DNA from: Brevipalpus yothersi
Taxonomy: Eukaryota > Arthropoda > Arachnida > Trombidiformes > Tenuipalpidae
Reading direction: 5' to 3'
Assembly (NCBI GenBank): GCA_003956705.1
Contig: QZCP01000045.1
Coordinates: 1 to 64,000 of the forward strand
Length of the DNA: 64,000 nt
The notes beneath the pieces were generated by a model. That model was not told where the DNA came from. It made no database searches and saw only the letters and a program-made list of their open reading frames with translations. Both the position numbers and the translations under genes were made by a program. Shown one piece after another: positions 60,737 through 64,000 of the stretch. Position 1 is the first letter of the stretch. The number at the start of each line of letters is the position of its first letter.

Positions 60737-62653
60737 TTTTCCCCCACTTGAGAAGTCAGGATTCCGTTCCTGATATTTTGAAACGTTGGAAATATGAGCA
60801 ACGTGCTCTTTCCCTTCTTCGTCTTTGTAGAGAATAGTTTTTGGGATATTTTGGAAATGTATTACTTTTGTTACCACGTAGGGTCCCGCTGTATACTGGT
60901 TTTTTCCTTTATACCCAATCCGAACAATAACTTTGTCACCAATTTTTAGATCGATGCTCCCACGAGGTTGATTTCCACCATTCTCTTGACTAGTTGATCT
61001 TGGCTTACGAGCTACGGTAGTTTCGCTCAAATCATCTTGTTTTATACCGTAGAAACAATCGGCATCAAGAGTTGTGGGTTCATTCGTTAGTTTGAATAGT
61101 GGAGTACAGCCCAAAACTGAACTATATGTTCGATTGGAATGCTTCATGGCAGCTGAGATAATATTTCTCCAATTTCCACCATTATTCACGTAGAGATGGT
61201 AAAATTGTTTGATGTCTCGCATTTTCCTTTCAACGAGTCCATTTGAGGCTGGATGATATGGTGCAGCATTTTTCAATTGGATATTCTTTGAATCAGCCCA
61301 GTTCTTAAAAGTTTTCGATATAAAAGCAGGTCCGTTGTCAGTTACGATAATCTTGATGCACCCGACATGATCGAAATGTTCGAGAAAATCGATGACACTA
61401 CGGGAATCCTCTTTCATACAACTTCCTGTGGTAATTCTTGTAGCTTCATCCACGAGGAGGAGAAAAGATCTAGTCATCTTGTTTGACATACTTTTCTTTC
61501 TCAATTCTCCAAAATCCAAATGAACTGTATGGAAGGGAATATTGGAATGTGGAGCAACTACAGGAGTGTCAGAGGATCTCTTAGGTTTCACCATTTGACA
61601 GATATGGCACGATCGGACATAGTCAAAAATATCTTTCTTCATGCCTCGCCAATTGAAACGTGATTTGATTTTATAGTATGTCCGCCAAAATCCATCATGA
61701 CCACCAGAAGATATATCATCGTGGAAACTTTTTAGGATAGAATTTTTCTCTTCCTCCGTGGAAACATTCCATGGTAAGTTTCCTTCTATGATGAGAATTT
61801 CAGCCTTAGCATCAGGACAGAGTCGTGAAATTGCATCAGCATCGGTGAGGAGAAGTCCAGGTCTGTGATCGATCTCCAGATCGTAGCCCATGAGGAAACT
61901 CTGCCATTGAGCGAGTCTTCCTTTGGGATCCTTCAATTTCAGAAGGTATTTCAAGGCAAAATGGTCCGTACGAACTATAAACTTATGTCCCTCCAAGTAG
62001 GAACGGAAATATTTGATTGCTTCCACGATCGCTAAAGCTTCTTTATCAGTAATACTATAATTTTGTTCAGCCTTCGTGAAAGTATGAGAATGGTATCCGA
62101 TGACACGGAGCTGTTGTGGTTTAGTTTTGCTGGAATCTTTTTGATATAATATGGCTCCTGTACCATAGTGACAAGCATCCGTACACAGTTCGAATGGAAG
62201 AGATCGATCAGGTAGCTGTAGAATTGGATTCTTAGATATGAGCTCCTTCAATTTTTGGAATGCTTGTTCACACTCTTTAGTCCATTCGAATTTGACATCT
62301 TTTTGTTTCAGTCTGTTAAGCGGACGCACAATTTGGGCATAGCCATTAATGAATCCACGAAAGTGACCGGTGAGGCCCGTGAATTGTCTCACTGCTTGTA
62401 CAGAGTCAGGAGTGCTAATATTGCGAACCTTTTCCACGGTCTCATCCTTAGTAGTCTTAGTTTGACCATCTATGATTCGACCAAGGAACTTTATCCGTGG
62501 AACCATGAAATGACATTTTTCTAGGTTCACACAAACATTCGCTCCTTCCAATGCTGTGAGGACTCTGATGGCTCTTTCATAGCACTCTTCTGCATTTCTC
62601 CCACCAATGCAGATATCGTCGATATAGACCCAAATATACGGATCTTTGAGCAA
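60683..62653 (-). CDS. Retrotransposon pol, 3' frame (RT C-terminus, RNase H, integrase)
   Basis: Open frame of about 656 codons. It starts within reverse transcriptase just before the catalytic motif VYIDDI, followed by the thumb region. RNase H shows its acidic residues (LCTDACHYGTG, DKEALAIVEA, VRTDHFALKYLL). Integrase shows the zinc motif (His pair, then CHICQMVK), and the acidic triad in HLDFGE, VTDNGPAF and SNGLVERK. It ends with a C-terminal DNA-binding region and GGKCCVP near the LTR. Key residues are kept. It is in a different frame from the upstream part of pol, so this copy carries a frameshift in RT near 62650, which would stop normal expression of the polyprotein unless it is read through. 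Confidence 0.9.
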   Translation of the reverse strand: MLKDPYIWVYIDDICIGGRNAEECYERAIRVLTALEGANVCVNLEKCHFMVPRIKFLGRIIDGQTKTTKDETVEKVRNISTPDSVQAVRQFTGLTGHFRGFINGYAQIVRPLNRLKQKDVKFEWTKECEQAFQKLKELISKNPILQLPDRSLPFELCTDACHYGTGAILYQKDSSKTKPQQLRVIGYHSHTFTKAEQNYSITDKEALAIVEAIKYFRSYLEGHKFIVRTDHFALKYLLKLKDPKGRLAQWQSFLMGYDLEIDHRPGLLLTDADAISRLCPDAKAEILIIEGNLPWNVSTEEEKNSILKSFHDDISSGGHDGFWRTYYKIKSRFNWRGMKKDIFDYVRSCHICQMVKPKRSSDTPVVAPHSNIPFHTVHLDFGELRKKSMSNKMTRSFLLLVDEATRITTGSCMKEDSRSVIDFLEHFDHVGCIKIIVTDNGPAFISKTFKNWADSKNIQLKNAAPYHPASNGLVERKMRDIKQFYHLYVNNGGNWRNIISAAMKHSNRTYSSVLGCTPLFKLTNEPTTLDADCFYGIKQDDLSETTVARKPRSTSQENGGNQPRGSIDLKIGDKVIVRIGYKGKNQYTAGPYVVTKVIHFQNIPKTILYKDEEGKEHVAHISNVSKYQERNPDFSSGGKCCVPKIQQYKSRNSAKE

Positions 62654-63999
62654 CTCACTAGTATCTCAGTCATTCTCCTTTGGAACAGAGATTCACTATT
62701 TTTCCAACCGAAAGGTAATCGGTTCCAAATATAATGGCCAAAAGGTATAACAAAAGCACTGAATTTTCGAGTTTCCGGAGTTAGTTCGATTTGCCAGTAT
62801 CCTTCGCGTAAATCAATTTTGCAGAAATGCGTGCATCCACCGAGATTGCTAATTATCTCATCAATAATGGGAAACGGGAAAGGATCCAGCTCAGTTATCT
62901 TATTGATTTCAATATAATCGATGCATAATCTTAGGTCACCGTTCTCTTTCTTAGCGAGAGTGACCGGAGAAGCGTACTTCGAGTCAGACCTGGCAATGAC
63001 ACCACGGCTCAATAGTTCATCAATCTTACTTTGAAGCCATTCGTAACGAAAGGGACTCAATCGGTACGGACGTGCTTTCACAACTTTTGAGTGTGGCATC
63101 AGCTCGAACTTCACCTGTCCAATAGGATCTCCCAATTCAGACCGACAGAGCTTGGGAAACATTTTCTTGACGTTGTCTCTCGATAGAGGAGCTTGTGGAA
63201 GCAATACTGCTGGTGGAGGCAATACTGCTCGTGGAGGCGATGTTGCTTGTGGAGGCAGTGCTGTCCGTGGAAACAGAACTGATCGAGGTTCGCTCTTTGC
63301 CTTGTTTCCACGTGGTGGCCGTGGAGGCAATGATTCATTTTGTTTCTGCTGAACATGTGAGGCCACCGCTACTTGTGGCTTTTTCTTCTTGGGTGACTTC
63401 AAGATTGGATCAAATATGTCCATCAAGCCAATCCCAAATTTCATCATATCTTTTTCACTCAGAATCACTGGGTATAGGAGATTTTCCACGAGCCCGAACT
63501 CAATTTCTTGTGTTTTATTTCTGAGGGCAACTTTGAGTGTAGCGGTAGGAGTTATTTGGTGCTTATCACCGTAGAAACCATGTAGGTTGAGTGAAACTTT
63601 CTTCACAGCAACACCGAGGTTGTGGGCAAATTTACTGCGGATCATGCTGATATCAGCTCCCGAGTCAAGTCGAGTAGAGTATTTTTCTCTGTTAATAATG
63701 ACTGTTGCTCTGGAGTTGATGAATTGTCCTCTCGTCGAGGCTCCCTGATGATTCAAGAGGTTGCATTCAAAAGGTGGACGAGAGGAACTCGCCATGGTAA
63801 TATCCTTAGGACTTTCCCCAATTGCAGTTACCAATGATTGGTGTGGTTTCTGATTCTTCTTGAAATCACGATTCATTTGAGGTGCTCTGGGCCTGGCTGA
63901 TGGGCTGATAGATCTTAGAGGAATTGGAGATAATTGCTCCATTGCTTCCCGTAACTCAGCTTTATTTTTCAACGGTCTTGTCATGAGTTGAGCTTGCAT
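62527..63999 (-). CDS. Retrotransposon pol, 5' frame (protease, RT N-terminal part), partial
   Basis: Open to the window edge, so the true start may lie outside. It shows an aspartic protease motif (RLDSGADISMI), a Pro/Ala-rich linker with short repeats, and the first half of reverse transcriptase. The linker leads into PYRLSPFRYEWL, ASPVTLAKKENGDLRLCIDY, FPIIDEIISNLGG and the first catalytic Asp in CKIDLREGYWQI, then FGHYIWNRLPFGWKNSESLFQ. After about codon 62655 the sense changes frame and the remaining 40 residues are out-of-frame sequence. Confidence 0.88.
   Translation of the reverse strand: MQAQLMTRPLKNKAELREAMEQLSPIPLRSISPSARPRAPQMNRDFKKNQKPHQSLVTAIGESPKDITMASSSRPPFECNLLNHQGASTRGQFINSRATVIINREKYSTRLDSGADISMIRSKFAHNLGVAVKKVSLNLHGFYGDKHQITPTATLKVALRNKTQEIEFGLVENLLYPVILSEKDMMKFGIGLMDIFDPILKSPKKKKPQVAVASHVQQKQNESLPPRPPRGNKAKSEPRSVLFPRTALPPQATSPPRAVLPPPAVLLPQAPLSRDNVKKMFPKLCRSELGDPIGQVKFELMPHSKVVKARPYRLSPFRYEWLQSKIDELLSRGVIARSDSKYASPVTLAKKENGDLRLCIDYIEINKITELDPFPFPIIDEIISNLGGCTHFCKIDLREGYWQIELTPETRKFSAFVIPFGHYIWNRLPFGWKNSESLFQRRMTEILVSCSKIRIFGSISTISALVGEMQKSAMKEPSESSQHWKERMFV
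63189..63280. repeat. 18-bp minisatellite inside pol
   Basis: Four to five imperfect units of 18 bases (GTGGAGGCAATACTGCT-like) encode repeated LPPxAx hexapeptides in the linker between protease and reverse transcriptase. Confidence 0.7.
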
Positions 64000-64000
64000 A

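Larger units (their letters stand above)
60430..64000 (-). mobile_element. Ty3/gypsy-type LTR retrotransposon, 3' part
   Basis: The element reads right to left and continues beyond 64000. Visible parts, in element order, are a protease-reverse transcriptase frame, a second frame with the rest of RT, RNase H and integrase, a polypurine tract (minus strand of 60737-60749, GTGGGGGAAAA) and the 3' LTR. Order RT-RNase H-integrase identifies the Ty3/gypsy group. No envelope frame is seen downstream of integrase. The 5' LTR, primer binding site and gag lie outside the window. Confidence 0.9.

Overview
The window is nuclear DNA of an arthropod. AT-rich sequence, spliceosomal introns of mostly 50-100 bases with GT-AG ends, very frequent (CT)n/(GA)n microsatellites, a classical N-cadherin of the arthropod type (laminin G and EGF modules), a divergent DEG/ENaC channel and a Ty3/gypsy-type retrotransposon all fit. 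A mite or another chelicerate is my best guess, with moderate confidence. No sign of bacterial organisation, CRISPR arrays, rRNA or convincing tRNA genes was seen.

Layout. 1-11956 is non-coding, rich in pyrimidine microsatellites, and probably lies in a long 5' intron of the cadherin gene. 11957-22692 (+) carries the 3' part of N-cadherin (CadN), including two pairs of duplicated exons that look mutually exclusive: a pair of 165-nt cadherin-repeat exons and a pair of EGF plus membrane-entry exons. Next are GPALPP1 (+), an unrecognised 153-aa gene (-), an acid lipase (-) and a predicted secreted Pro/Gly/Gln-rich protein (+). A decayed DNA-level duplicate of GPALPP1 lies at about 34 kb. Hormone-sensitive lipase (+) follows at 38.8-42 kb, then a CUB-LDLa-trypsin serine protease (-), a MITE-like inverted-repeat element, a small Gly-rich secreted protein (+), a four-pass membrane protein (+), the tRNA deaminase subunit ADAT3 (-, tail to tail with it), a five-finger C2H2 protein (+, divergent from ADAT3), a small single-pass membrane protein (+), a DEG/ENaC-like channel (-) and an NDUFB2-like complex I subunit (-). 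The right end is the 3' part of an LTR retrotransposon in minus orientation that runs off the window.

The genes are mostly independent units with their own spacing. Recurring themes are lipid handling (two unrelated lipases), secreted or surface proteins and cell adhesion. The most interesting signals are: the two exon pairs of CadN, one with a CU tract just upstream; a cluster of CTCF-like GCGCC sites inside a 25-bp inverted repeat in front of the NDUFB2-like gene; a 10-mer (CCGTRGAAAC) repeated six times in one orientation across the retrotransposon in different reading frames; a Cys at the usual catalytic Asp of hormone-sensitive lipase; and the duplicated, decayed GPALPP1. Exon coordinates were derived by reading splice signals and codon phase by eye. 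Protein assignments rest on recognised motifs, not on database searches.
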